From: Sergeia podlipaevii
Taxonomy: Eukaryota; Euglenozoa; Kinetoplastea; Trypanosomatida; Trypanosomatidae
DNA: 38,771 nucleotides
Direction of reading: 5' to 3'
NCBI GenBank assembly: GCA_030849805.1
Contig: JASANZ010002046.1
Coordinates: 1 to 38,771, forward strand
Of the stretch, positions 1-8,789 are shown piece after piece. The notes beneath the pieces were generated by a model. It was not told the DNA's origin and searched no databases. It was given only the letters and a program-made list of their open reading frames with translations. Position 1 is the stretch's first letter; every line of letters starts with the position of its first letter. The position numbers were made by a program, and so were the translations under genes.

Positions 1-591
1 TAGTCGCTCCACGTCTGTAATGCAGCAACTAATTTTTGTAATACAGTAAGCTTTCTTCTTAATGAAACAAAGAAATGTTGATAGTACCTTACGAAGTGTT
101 GTTATGCTGTTTCCACCGTTAGTTGGCTCGCGTAGACTCTCAGCGTTATGGAGAGAGGTGTATAGTAAGCCCTTATTATCCTGATTCCTGATTTGTTCTT
201 CAAGTACTGCTTCCTTGTTTTACCCTTTCCCTCATTTTTTTCTTTTCTTTTTTCTTTTGACTGACTGCTATATAGAATCTCTTCTATTTTGGTATCCTCG
301 TGTTTATTTGCGCTGTCATTCGCATTTTATACTCGGAAGTCCCATACTGCGTTATTCCTTGCTTTGTAGGTCTAGACGCTGGGAGGAGAGGACGAAGGTG
401 TGCACAGCACTTTACTCATTGATCTGATAACGGTGATCTTCTATCAAAAGGAAAGCAATCAGGTTTTGCTTTTACAATATTTTTTGTGAAGCGTTTTTTT
501 TTGTAATTTATTTAGCTCAACTGTTTGTAGGTGTGCCATTTTTTCGTTTTGATCTTCTTTTACTTTCTATTGGTATTGATCGGTAGCTTTC
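1..591. other. Intergenic region before the first gene
   Basis: No convincing coding sequence. It is AT-rich with T-rich tracts, notably around 224-255, 492-503 and 539-567. These lie ahead of the gene starting at 592 and are the likely poly-pyrimidine signals for its trans-splicing. Candidate acceptor AGs are at 514-515, 529-530 and 585-586; I cannot choose between them. The 70-codon ORF at 215-427 is Phe/Leu/Tyr-rich, as expected from translating a T-rich tract. Confidence 0.6.
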
Positions 592-2193
592 ATGGCTTCA
601 CCTGCGGTGATTCGATCGCTGTATCGTGGACTCTATCGCGAGGCACGCTATCTTGATCAGCATCCCCTTGTGAAAACATTTTTCCCATATTCAAAAGAAC
701 TGAAGGATTCCATCGGAAGCCGGTCTTTCACATATGTCCCTAATGGGAGAGAGTATGTGGAAGTTCTTCGTGATGTCTTCAGTCAGAAGGGCAAGGCTAT
801 AAACCTAAAGCTAGCCTTTGACACACTCACACGTCTCCGCGCACATCGCGAGCGTGTCAATACGCAACTTCCCGTGATTTCTAGGGATCACGACGAGATT
901 GTGCGAGTTCTCAAAGGGGATAGCAGCAAAGGCAAAGCACTTTATAGGGCTGCTCCAGTATCACTTCAGGTATGCGATGGCCCTCGCTACGTGCCCATTT
1001 CGCCTTATGTGCCAAGTCCGGTAGCGCTACGCACCAGCACATCTCTGGAGATAGCTGAAGGTACAGTGCTTATAGCTCACCCACTTTCTTCTACGCATGT
1101 AGATCGACGTGTGGTGCTCATTACGGAGAGGATGCCGTTAACAACAACCGCACTTGTGCTCGACCTCAAGTACACATTTCCAATCTCAAGAGGAAATCCA
1201 ATGTTTCCGGAGGTCTTCTGGGGTCATGACCTTTATGAGGGTGGTGCTAGTCAGTTTGACTACACTATGCCCCCTGTTCCTCACATTCAGATACTGCACA
1301 CCCTAGACCCTCTTCCAGTTGAGGAACCAACTCATGCAACCGCCACCACCACCACCACGCCTCTCTTGCATCATACATCGCGCAGTTGGCTACCATGGAA
1401 GATGGACACCACTATGGTGCAGCAACCTAGCAGTATCAAGTCATCGGAGGATGCCATTGCTGCCGCACGAGCACGTCACAGGTTATCTTGTCGAACTCTT
1501 ATCGAAGGTGGGACGCTGGACGATGGCACCCGTGAGCCTACGCTATACGTATCCGGGGTAGAGGCTCTGCCGTATCTTTCGAAACTCGCAGTTGGGCAAC
1601 CGCGCGCGTCTCTTCGTCTGTACTGGGGCTGCATGCGCTGGTCCACTGCGCAGTTGGATGCAGAGGTGGGGGATGGACACTTTGCTCCAGTGAAGATTTC
1701 CCCATCTTTTTTCAGACCACACCATCTCGCCCGACGCCGCGACGAGACCTTCCCGACTGCGAATCAGCTGCGAGATGCAAAGACGTTGCGGGAGCGTCGT
1801 TATATGGGGGCGGATGTGGCCCCACCACAGAACTTCCCCCTAGGACAGGTGTTGAGCGTGCGGGAGTGTCTCTGGGATGAAATTATGTACGCCCTCGGCG
1901 GGGAGTATGCGGAGTTGGTGGGTAGCACGAACCCGTTTTCCGCAGGCACCACGTCTTCAGGGAGGTGGCCGACGACTCAGATCCTCAGCTCGCTTCCCAT
2001 TGCACTAGAGGAAGGCAAGGAGATCGACGATGGAAAGGAAACAATACAAAGCGACGCTGCCGGAGTCAATGACCAAGAGCTGAAGAGAAGTGACGATGAT
2101 GCAACAGGCAGCCATGGAAAAGATGATGGCGCAGGGGAGAAGCTGCAGCCGTCGTCTTCTTCAAAGCCGGAGGACAAGACAGGAGGAAACTAA
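592..2193 (+). CDS. LYR-motif protein with AlgH/YqgE (DUF179)-like domain
   Basis: 533 aa, starting at the first ATG after T-rich upstream sequence. Two domains can be read. Residues 6-25 (VIRSLYRGLYREARYLDQHP) carry two overlapping LYR tripeptides at 10-12 and 14-16, in the pattern of the mitochondrial Complex1_LYR/FMC1-like family, which binds acyl-ACP and assists Fe-S or respiratory-complex assembly. Residues ~155-370 resemble the AlgH/YqgE (DUF179, COG1678) fold: the opening GTVLIAHPLSSTHVDRRVVL, then LVLDL, a GHDLYEGG turn (211-218), and the closing RLYWGCMRWSTAQLDAEVG (342-360), matching the family's GyagWg..QLe.E signature. A Thr/His-rich insertion (~246-300) interrupts the domain, and the last ~65 residues are acidic and probably disordered. 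Inference: a mitochondrial protein of unknown function. The AlgH assignment is fairly sure, the LYR assignment moderately so. Confidence 0.8.
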   Translation: MASPAVIRSLYRGLYREARYLDQHPLVKTFFPYSKELKDSIGSRSFTYVPNGREYVEVLRDVFSQKGKAINLKLAFDTLTRLRAHRERVNTQLPVISRDHDEIVRVLKGDSSKGKALYRAAPVSLQVCDGPRYVPISPYVPSPVALRTSTSLEIAEGTVLIAHPLSSTHVDRRVVLITERMPLTTTALVLDLKYTFPISRGNPMFPEVFWGHDLYEGGASQFDYTMPPVPHIQILHTLDPLPVEEPTHATATTTTTPLLHHTSRSWLPWKMDTTMVQQPSSIKSSEDAIAAARARHRLSCRTLIEGGTLDDGTREPTLYVSGVEALPYLSKLAVGQPRASLRLYWGCMRWSTAQLDAEVGDGHFAPVKISPSFFRPHHLARRRDETFPTANQLRDAKTLRERRYMGADVAPPQNFPLGQVLSVRECLWDEIMYALGGEYAELVGSTNPFSAGTTSSGRWPTTQILSSLPIALEEGKEIDDGKETIQSDAAGVNDQELKRSDDDATGSHGKDDGAGEKLQPSSSSKPEDKTGGN

Positions 2194-3086
2194 TCTCTTG
2201 AGAAGGAGGAAGTGCTGTTTCTTTTCTAGTCAGCCTCGCCCAGACACGCTGTGAGCGTTTTTCCGCAAAACGCGAAATCGCCGTGCTGAAGCAGCACACG
2301 TAAGCACGTATGTTGCGCATCCAATTGCTTGTTATATTTTCACAAATCTCTACTTACGATTTGCTTTTCTTCCTGCAGCAGTCTTGAAAGGGCAAAAAAT
2401 GAATCACTTCTTAAAGAATGAAACAAAAAGATAACTGCTTCATGTGATCTTGTGATTGCTTATTTAGTTTTTGATTCCTTCGAAAATGCATGGCTATGCC
2501 CAATTTTTTTCTATTGCCACTTTGATAAAGTGACGCAAGAGTTGGAGCACAATGCACAATGACACAAGATTGTCCATCCTTCCCTCTACATTGCCTTCTC
2601 TCTTTCTTCCTCTATATGTCCCTCTCCTTTTTTTGTTGTTTTGTCTTTCTTGACTGAGTACTGCAGCAATTCCAGCATATCGCACAATTTAGGGGACATC
2701 TAATTTTGCTTCTCATTACAGCTTCGCCAGAGGGCATCATTGGCGACGCGCACAACACTCATTCAACATCTCATCTAAAAGACAAAAAATAAACAAGACG
2801 AGGCTAGTCAAGTCTCTACAATAGGCATGTAGGTATCATAACGTATAGGTAAACTGATCTTTTTTTTAAATAGTCGTCTTGAAAAGGGAGGAAGAAAGCA
2901 GAGAACAAGGGTGTGGAGTGTGTGTTTGCAAATACATACACACACACACACACATACGCATACAACATACAGACTTATACGTAAGCCAAAAGTACGTTTA
3001 CTTCAAAGGTCCTTTTTTTTTTGTTGTTGTTGCTGTTGTTGTTGGCCTGCGGAGGCCTTTCTCAGTTTAGCGGCTTCATTCACAAT
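2194..3086. other. Intergenic region with CA repeat and splice tract
   Basis: No gene seen. It holds a CA dinucleotide repeat at about 2939-2953 and, at its right end, a T/GTT-rich pyrimidine tract (3011-3044) leading to the next gene. Short ORFs here translate these simple repeats. Confidence 0.6.
3011..3065 (+). promoter_or_regulatory. Predicted trans-splice acceptor of the ALKBH7-like gene
   Basis: A long T and GTT tract (3011-3044) is followed by ggcctttctcag, with AG at 3064-3065 and a second AG at 3069-3070. The first ATG downstream is at 3087. This supports 3087 as the start and rules out the in-frame ATG at 3021, which lies inside the tract and would be removed from the mature mRNA. 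Confidence 0.6.
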
Positions 3087-4001
3087 ATGTGGCGTCTATC
3101 TGGAGCCTTACATGCGGCAGTAAGTGCCAGTGGCGTGCCAGAGAACTTGGTGTCAATGCGCTTCGCTCCGTCTTTTTGTCAACCCCCTGCTGAGGAAGTG
3201 ATTGGCAAGTCTGTCAAGGACATTTCACCTGACTGTGTTACTGCTTACGTTCTTCCCGAGGTCATCTCGCAAGCGGAGGAGCAGGCCTTGTTGGGATTTG
3301 TGAATCCATGGTTCGCACGTCTGCCTAGCAACGACGGACATCTTGATGGCTTGATTCACCATTACAAAGAGTTCTACCGCTCCTACGATGACATCATGGG
3401 CATCCTTCACGGGGGCAGCAGTGACACCGTCACGAAATCGCCACTTGCGTCGCAGGCCCCAGACTGCAAAGTGGACTTACCTCCGGCAAACATGGAGGTG
3501 GATCTCTCTCTGGTGGAGTCGGCACTTTCGCGATCACGCGGTCTGGCACGCACATACCTTCCAGCGATCCCAATTGACGATCGCGTGCACTTCCTGCGGC
3601 TTGCTGGCAGTGGGTTCATCCGTGCTCACGTGGATGAGTCGCGCAACTCAAGCGGTATCATTGGGGGCCTGTGCCTAGGGGCAGCCCGGGTGATGACGCT
3701 TACACACCCGAAACACCCAAAGGAAAGAGTCGAGCTGCTGCTGGCGCCGCGCTGCTTCTACGCAATGATTGGGAGAGCGCGGTACGACTGGGAGCACAGC
3801 GTGGATTGGGTAGAAGACGATGAGGAGCACATCAGTCGCATACGGCAGAGTCTCGTTGTGGAGGGGACACCTATTGTTTTTGATGGTCGAGAAACATCAC
3901 TGCGGCGACACGAGCGTACCGCAATCATTTTTAGAGGCATCTCCCCTATGCAGCTGCTGCAATATCGCATGCATGGAAAGATTACGCCTTCGCACGTGTA
4001 A
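3087..4001 (+). CDS. ALKBH7: ALKBH7-like Fe(II)/2-oxoglutarate dioxygenase
   Basis: 304 aa from the ATG at 3087; the longer frame from 3021 is rejected because its first codons are the splice tract. The C-terminal half follows the AlkB family jelly roll, closest to mitochondrial ALKBH7. The iron ligands are H181 and D183 (HVDESRNSSG) with H237 (ARYDWEHSV), and the 2-oxoglutarate arginines are R277 and R283, with the six-residue spacing of ALKBH7. The stretch IIGGLCLGAARVMTLTHP and LLLAPRCFYAMIGRARYDWEH match ALKBH7 order closely. All catalytic residues appear present. In animals ALKBH7 is a mitochondrial matrix protein linked to fatty-acid metabolism, programmed necrosis and mitochondrial RNA demethylation. 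The substrate here is unknown. The N-terminus (MWRLSGALHAAVSASG) could be a short mitochondrial presequence. Confidence 0.88.
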   Translation: MWRLSGALHAAVSASGVPENLVSMRFAPSFCQPPAEEVIGKSVKDISPDCVTAYVLPEVISQAEEQALLGFVNPWFARLPSNDGHLDGLIHHYKEFYRSYDDIMGILHGGSSDTVTKSPLASQAPDCKVDLPPANMEVDLSLVESALSRSRGLARTYLPAIPIDDRVHFLRLAGSGFIRAHVDESRNSSGIIGGLCLGAARVMTLTHPKHPKERVELLLAPRCFYAMIGRARYDWEHSVDWVEDDEEHISRIRQSLVVEGTPIVFDGRETSLRRHERTAIIFRGISPMQLLQYRMHGKITPSHV

Positions 4002-4434
4002 GGAGGGAGAGGAGGGAGGGAAAGAGAGAAGGGGGGGGGGGAGTTCTGTGATGAAGCTACATTTAGTGAAGCTGTGAAACGAAACGCGGAGCATATTGAC
4101 GTCAATGTCACTTACGGTGCAATTGTATGCATCAACGCTGTACGTATGTTTATGTGCTTGAGCGCGACTGAGGTGGTGGCTGTGACGCTTTACTTCGCAC
4201 GTCAGGCCGCTTATGTAGCGCATATGTGTATCTTTACTTTTGTGAGTACTGTCATTTTTTTTTCCTTATCTCAGCTTATTTACTCTTGAAGTGAAAACCA
4301 TTTTGTCACTTGTTGTCGTTTATTTACTCCTTGTCTTCATTTTGCTTATCATATACTCACGCACGAACACAAAGGCCTAGGTACAGAGTTAACATTGTCG
4401 CCGTATTTCCAGAAAATTGCAGAGACGCTACCGT
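4002..4434. other. Intergenic region with G-run
   Basis: No gene seen. A purine-rich stretch follows the stop, ending in 11 consecutive G at 4031-4041. Further on, a T-rich tract (about 4251-4350) and an AG at 4411-4412 probably direct trans-splicing of the next gene. Confidence 0.55.
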
Positions 4435-4752
4435 ATGCCTCCTGTTATGGCCGCCGCCTCCACCGCGGACAAAATCACAGTGACTTTCAACACATCAGAT
4501 TTAGGAGCTGGGGTAGAGGACAGGGCATACGATGCTCATACATCTATCGGTGACGTACACATGGGTGTGCGCAGAGTGCTGAAGAAGGCTGGAGTCAAGA
4601 TGGGAGTGACGTACCTGCATATTCGCAATGGCACAGAAGGGTTCATCCCGAGCCCCGAGAGTACGCTTGATCAGCTCTTTGAGACATACGCAGTGTCTAC
4701 AGAGAGGCGCGTGCTCGCTGTTACCGTGAGCGAGAAGTTGTTCAGCGGATAA
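4435..4752 (+). CDS. ATG12: ATG12-like ubiquitin-fold autophagy protein
   Basis: 105 aa from the first ATG (4435) after a pyrimidine tract and AG at 4411-4412; an in-frame TTG upstream is not a plausible start. The protein is a compact beta-grasp candidate: KITVTFNTSD (13-22), a helix with GVRRVLKKAG (44-53), then YLHIRNGTEGFIPSPESTLD (60-79) and LFETYAV. The FIPSPESTLDQLFE block matches the ATG12 signature F-x-P-[ST]-P-[DE]-x(3)-x-LYE. The chain ends in glycine (G105) at the place where ATG12 proteins end in WG, so the conjugating glycine looks exposed without processing. Family role: ATG12 is activated by ATG7, transferred by ATG10 and joined to ATG5, and the conjugate promotes ATG8 lipidation. 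The assignment rests on motif similarity in a short divergent protein; another ubiquitin-like modifier is possible. Confidence 0.68.
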   Translation: MPPVMAAASTADKITVTFNTSDLGAGVEDRAYDAHTSIGDVHMGVRRVLKKAGVKMGVTYLHIRNGTEGFIPSPESTLDQLFETYAVSTERRVLAVTVSEKLFSG

Positions 4753-5313
4753 CTGGGGGAAGGGGAAAGGAGGAAAGGCAGAGAGCCTCTTCTGTAGCAA
4801 TCTCTTTTATTTTTACTGTCACCCAGTGGAAATTGAGAAGGGAGGGTCACCGTGAGGTGGGTCTTTAGGTACCAGAGCAACTTCCACCACAGTTTATTGC
4901 TTATTTTTTATAGTAGTATTGAATATACTGCCAAGTGCGCAAAACAACAACAACGAAAGAAAGAATGACTTTTTTTAGCATTGCTGCACACACACACGCT
5001 TGCTCCCATGGGACCTCTGATTGGTATGGAGACCATCAGTGAGGTCAAACTCTGTCAATTCAGCTCTTTATTACTCAATGGTTTGTTACTCACCCACACT
5101 TCATGAAGTATACATATATAAGCCACTTGGAAGAGCTCCCTCACGTGCCGGAGCATCCCAGAGAAGAAAACTGCCCATCCTATATATATCAGCAAGAGAA
5201 GAAGCAACACAGAAAAGGTTGGCTTAACTTTTCTTCTTGTTATTTTTAAAAAATAGTTATATTTCTATATACATATATCTGCTGCTGAGCCATTTAGGCA
5301 CTACGACGACGCC
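4753..5313. other. Intergenic region
   Basis: No convincing gene. It contains a short CA repeat (about 4987-4997) and TA-rich sequence (5261-5279). A T-rich tract at 5225-5246 precedes AGs at 5255-5256 and 5288-5289, candidate trans-splice acceptors for the gene at 5314. The 68-codon ORF at 5021-5227 has no recognisable features. Confidence 0.55.
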
Positions 5314-6438
5314 ATGCCACCCACTCTGACACGGCGCACCCGCTTATCCTCAGAGGACAGTTTTTACCAAAATAGCTTCAAGCAGCTCAGTGACATCCAG
5401 CAAAAGCAAGTTGGCCTTATTATTGGTGCCGCAGTTGCTGACGCGGCAGCTCGCTCGCTTGACGGTTATAGCGCAAGTGAAGTACGCGACATCGAGTCCT
5501 GTGCTACCCCAGCCGACGATCCTCTAGTCTTTGCCAATGTATCGCCCAAACGCGATGGAGGTATCAGCGGCGCCAAGTTGCGTGACAGTCATTCCTTCAC
5601 CCATCAGCTGCACTACGAGCTGCTGCGCACGATGAGTGCGGCGCGAGGTGACTTCCCCGTATCGCAGGTGCAGAGCAGTTGGATAGCAGCTGCAGGGAAG
5701 GTGGAGTTAGCAAGTGCCTTCAGGCAGGAGCATGGCACTCTGCTGCACATCATCGGCGTGCTACTGCCTCTCCCCACTATTTACCCTTACGCCAGCGACG
5801 CAACTCTGCGGCAATACGCGAGACCTTTTGCAGAGTTTCTTACGGAGCCGCTGACCCAGTCGGAGGCAGACGGTGACACCAAAGCTAGGGCGGTGGCAGA
5901 GCGTGAAGCCGCCGTGGATTGTGCTCTCTCTACGTTGAGTGTGGCGCTACGATGCCTTCAGAGTAACCCAGATCCAGTGCTGAACTCTGCTTTCATGTCG
6001 ATCCCCGGCACAGCGGCCATATTCCCCGCTGAGGTAGCGCACGCGTGTCCACAGGCCATCACACCTTCTCTAGAAGCCCGTATGCGGCTCAACGAGCAAG
6101 TGGTAGAGCGCTACAAAGTACATGCGGGGGCAGGCTGTATCAGCGGATCCGACGCGCGGACATTAATGCAACGCCCAACGCTGATGGACGCACGCGTTGT
6201 ACAGGAGGGGTTGACCATTGCACAGTCAGCACGGAGCTTCCCTGCTGGGGTCACACAGGCTATACGACTAGGAGGTCCTACTTGTCAGCGGGCTCTGCTC
6301 GTGGGGGCTCTACTAGGTGCCCGCTTCGGCGCCAGGCGTGTGCCAACAGAATGGCTCAACGCCACCCCCGACCACAAACCCGTGGCAACCATGGCGATAG
6401 AGGTGGCACAGTGGTCATGGAACCCGCCTCACAGGTGA
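5314..6438 (+). CDS. ADP-ribosylglycohydrolase/crystallin J1-like protein, likely inactive
   Basis: 374 aa, a usual length for the ARH/DraG superfamily. The N-terminal helix VGLIIGAAVADAAA (33-46) matches the family's G-x-x-x-G-x-A-x-G-D-A-x-G motif, keeping one acid (D43). Near the C-terminus GGPTCQRALLVGALLGARFG (320-339) and RRVPTEWL correspond to the second metal motif of active enzymes (GGDTD followed by a GA-rich helix and an IP..W segment). In this motif the acids are gone: D is replaced by P322 and the next acidic position by C324. Active members use these Asp residues for two Mg ions, so hydrolase activity is doubtful. Crystallin J1/SelJ-type members also diverge here, making a structural or binding role plausible. 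Cellular role unknown. Confidence 0.75.
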   Translation: MPPTLTRRTRLSSEDSFYQNSFKQLSDIQQKQVGLIIGAAVADAAARSLDGYSASEVRDIESCATPADDPLVFANVSPKRDGGISGAKLRDSHSFTHQLHYELLRTMSAARGDFPVSQVQSSWIAAAGKVELASAFRQEHGTLLHIIGVLLPLPTIYPYASDATLRQYARPFAEFLTEPLTQSEADGDTKARAVAEREAAVDCALSTLSVALRCLQSNPDPVLNSAFMSIPGTAAIFPAEVAHACPQAITPSLEARMRLNEQVVERYKVHAGAGCISGSDARTLMQRPTLMDARVVQEGLTIAQSARSFPAGVTQAIRLGGPTCQRALLVGALLGARFGARRVPTEWLNATPDHKPVATMAIEVAQWSWNPPHR

Positions 6439-6887
6439 AGAGAAGGATAGAGGGAAAATGGTTGGTATAGCTGCTTGACGATATTCACACACATAATAAT
6501 ACTACTCATGTAGGTCAGATTCCATGTTGCAAAGCGGAGATGTTTTTCTTTGTTGTTGGTTAGCCTTTCATGACGGAGCTATTTCTTGTCGTCGTTTCGT
6601 TACGTCCCCCTCCTTCCTTTTTTATATTTTGTTGATTGTAATTTTTGTACGCCTTTATTTATTCTTTTCTTTTCTTTTCTCACTGCTCCACCGCTTGTTA
6701 TTCTTTCCTCTAGCAATAGTGTTGGCTCGCTTTTTTTTTTTTCTCTACCAGACAACCCACTCGTAAAAAAGCATCTGTGTTACACCATCTATTGATATCT
6801 TCCGTGCACCTGCACTTACAAACTCACACCTTCCCGCAGTTCTTTTTTGTCGCTGGTGACAAGAGCAACTACTTTATTGAGGAAGCG
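6439..6887. other. Intergenic pyrimidine-rich region
   Basis: No gene seen. From about 6600 to 6760 the sequence is strongly T-rich, with a long T run near 6730-6741, consistent with splice and polyadenylation signals. ORFs running through it are Phe/Leu-rich artefacts. Confidence 0.6.
6836..6840 (+). promoter_or_regulatory. Predicted trans-splice acceptor AG
   Basis: The sequence cttcccgcag ends in AG at 6839-6840, downstream of the T-rich tract and 47 bases before the ATG at 6888. It lies between that ATG and the in-frame upstream ATG at 6777, so it favours 6888 as the start. Confidence 0.5.
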
Positions 6888-7982
6888 ATGGGTTCTGTTG
6901 GCATTCCATTGCAAGACCGTCTCCAACTATGTCTGGAGGTGGCCCATGAGCTGTGCAAAGGCTCAACCCAATACGTGGACGAGGTACGAGTCAACAGTGG
7001 GAGCAAGAGGGACGGCTACCTACGCGCTATTTACACTTTTGCGGATGGCCGCCTCGCCGCCGAGAGGGTGGTGGCAGCCCAGATATCTGATGTTGGTGCA
7101 CTACTGCGTGAGCCCCTGCGGTCCCGCACAGCCGGTCTCGACCCATCCACCAGCGCGCCGTGCTGGCTGACCGTTCAACTGCCAGATGGGTGCAGTTTAC
7201 GCCACGTTCTCTTTGGCATTGATGCGTCCACGCGGGAGCCGCAGCAGATGATGTCAGAGATCGCCCTCGGAACTCGCAAGCGCGCCGCGCAGCAGCAGCA
7301 GCAGTCGGGTGTTCAGTCGTCATCAAAGAAGGTGCACAAGCAGTCCGCTCCGCCAAGCAACCACAGTGGCGCACACCCGCGCGAGGAGGACGCGGCTGGG
7401 CAGCAGAGCATCCGCAGCAGTCAGCGTGAGGCAGTGTCACCTGCAGAGCGGGAGCGCACTGGGCACTACCAGCATCATCAGGAGCAGCGGGAGCACTACC
7501 TGGAAGAGGAGGGGGAGGAGCCTACACCCACTAGCCAAGGCGGTGGGTATGGTGCTGGCATTGACCAGGCCTCAGCCGCGGCTGCAAGTGACTCCTTTGC
7601 ACAGGAGAAGGAGGAGGAGGAGGAGGAGGACTCGTGTGGTAGTGGTGGTAGCAGCCGGCGGCACGACGGCAGCCAGCAGAGACCTCGCAGTACTCGCAGC
7701 GGCAGCAGGCAGTACGTGGAACGCGCGCCAGTGTTTAGCGCTGATGGCATGCAGAACCGTTCGCGCCGCAATGGCTCAGAGTACGTGATGCCTCCACATG
7801 GCAAGGAGGCAGAACTGGTCATGCCCAACGAAGATGGCCAGCAGTGGCCCGACAGTGTGCATCGCACGGGCTACTTCGTGCTACGTGACGAACTGTGGGA
7901 ACTGGCGGATGACTCTATCACACGCCGACTCATGATCGAGGACAAGAGCGATCAAGGGAGCGATCAAGGGAGCGAGTACTAG
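6888..7982 (+). CDS. Unrecognised protein with conserved-looking N-terminus and long charged disordered region
   Basis: 364 aa from the ATG at 6888, chosen because the longer frame from 6777 crosses a good splice-acceptor AG (6839-6840). I do not recognise the family. Residues 1-130 look folded, with mixed hydrophobic and charged composition (LQDRLQLCLEVAHELCKGS; YLRAIYTFADGRLAAERVVA). Residues ~140-300 are low complexity: a five-Gln run, His/Gln-rich parts, a seven-Glu run and a Ser/Gly stretch. The last 50 residues again look ordered (GYFVLRDELWELADDSITRR). The very end carries a 12-base tandem repeat (7947-7958 and 7959-7970) encoding SDQG twice. It is the last + strand gene before the strand switch. 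Probably kinetoplastid-specific. Confidence 0.7.
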   Translation: MGSVGIPLQDRLQLCLEVAHELCKGSTQYVDEVRVNSGSKRDGYLRAIYTFADGRLAAERVVAAQISDVGALLREPLRSRTAGLDPSTSAPCWLTVQLPDGCSLRHVLFGIDASTREPQQMMSEIALGTRKRAAQQQQQSGVQSSSKKVHKQSAPPSNHSGAHPREEDAAGQQSIRSSQREAVSPAERERTGHYQHHQEQREHYLEEEGEEPTPTSQGGGYGAGIDQASAAAASDSFAQEKEEEEEEDSCGSGGSSRRHDGSQQRPRSTRSGSRQYVERAPVFSADGMQNRSRRNGSEYVMPPHGKEAELVMPNEDGQQWPDSVHRTGYFVLRDELWELADDSITRRLMIEDKSDQGSDQGSEY

Positions 7983-8458
7983 ATGGGGAAGCAACTAGCA
8001 AGAAAGGCTCCAGTACGCATTTTCTTTTTAAAATATATATAGCTACATTTTTGTTTTTTAATGCTTTTCATTTTTTACTTTCATCTTCTTTCTGTACCTT
8101 TTTTATTGGAGTGCTTTCGCGCAAGTTTGGAGGGGCAATGGAGCACGGTGGTGGTGGTTTCTTTTTTCCTTCCCCCAACACGCGCTCATCGTAGAGTGAG
8201 AAAAGGAAAAACTGGCATGTACGATCGCGAAAGCTGTTTGGCACTCACTGTATCTGTATTGTTTGCTTGCGAAAGGAGGTATACATTTCGCTTTTCATAA
8301 ATAGGCAACCCACCAATTGAGCTCAGTTTGCATACAGCAAGACCTATTTTATTTTCTGAAAGTCTGCATGCGTGCAGCACCCAAATAGAGTGGAAGAGCG
8401 AGAGAATCATGCATATCGACATCAAGTGCGAATATTAAAAAGAAAAAAAACTTTTAAG

Positions 8459-8484
8459 AGAGTCACCCTCATGTGGGGTACTCT
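8459..8484. other. Small imperfect hairpin
   Basis: AGAGT-C-ACCC (8459-8468) can pair with GGGTACTCT (8476-8484), with one bulged C and a ~7-base loop. It lies in the termination zone. No function is shown. Confidence 0.3.
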
Positions 8485-8633
8485 ATCACTCCCAAGCTTT
8501 TCTTTAATGTCGTAGGGCACATCACTATCTTCCCTATTCTCTCTTTGCTTTCAACTTTCTCTGTCATTTGATTCTCATTTTTTTTGTTTTTGTTGTTTCA
8601 TAGTTTTTCCTTTCCCAGGTGCCCGTCGCACCT

Positions 8634-8674
8634 CGCTGCCCCAAAGCCAATGCGCCGAATCGCTGTGTGCTAGG
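8634..8674 (-). repeat. Conserved element downstream of left tRNA-Asn (inverted repeat arm)
   Basis: Read on the - strand, this 41-base stretch (beginning CCTAGCACACAGCGATTCGG) matches 8978-9019 on the + strand with three substitutions and one indel. It starts 42 bases beyond the left tRNA. Sequence between tRNA and element is also weakly alike, so the duplication covers the tRNA and at least ~80 bases of 3' flank. Confidence 0.85.
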
Positions 8675-8710
8675 GTCTCTTCGTTTTTTTCATTCTTTTG
8701 GGGGAAAATG

Positions 8711-8716
8711 AAAAAA
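8711..8716 (-). terminator. RNA polymerase III terminator of the left tRNA-Asn
   Basis: Six T on the - strand directly after the tRNA discriminator base, the usual Pol III stop signal. Confidence 0.8.
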
Positions 8717-8789
8717 CTCCTCCCGTTGGATTCGAACCAACGACCTGTAGGTTAACAGCCTAACGCGCTGCCGACTGCGCCAGGGAGGA
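8717..8789 (-). tRNA. tRNA-Asn(GTT): tRNA-Asn (anticodon GTT)
   Basis: 73 bases fold as a complete cloverleaf without intron. The acceptor stem TCCTCCC pairs fully with GGGAGGA, followed by discriminator G. The D stem is GCGC/GCGC. The anticodon loop CTGTTAA gives anticodon GTT (Asn). The T arm is GTTGG-TTCGAAT-CCAAC. The internal A box (TGGCGCAGTCGG) and B box (GGTTCGAATCC) are clear. One mismatch (T27 with C43) sits at the top of the anticodon stem. CCA is not encoded. The copy is identical to the one at 8883-8955 and points away from it. Confidence 0.97.

Noticed and set aside
3021..3086. Poly-Leu N-terminal extension of the ALKBH7-like ORF, looking like a signal peptide
   Set aside because: It is translation of the T/GTT splice tract; acceptor AGs at 3064-3065 and 3069-3070 lie inside it, so mature mRNA would start after it.
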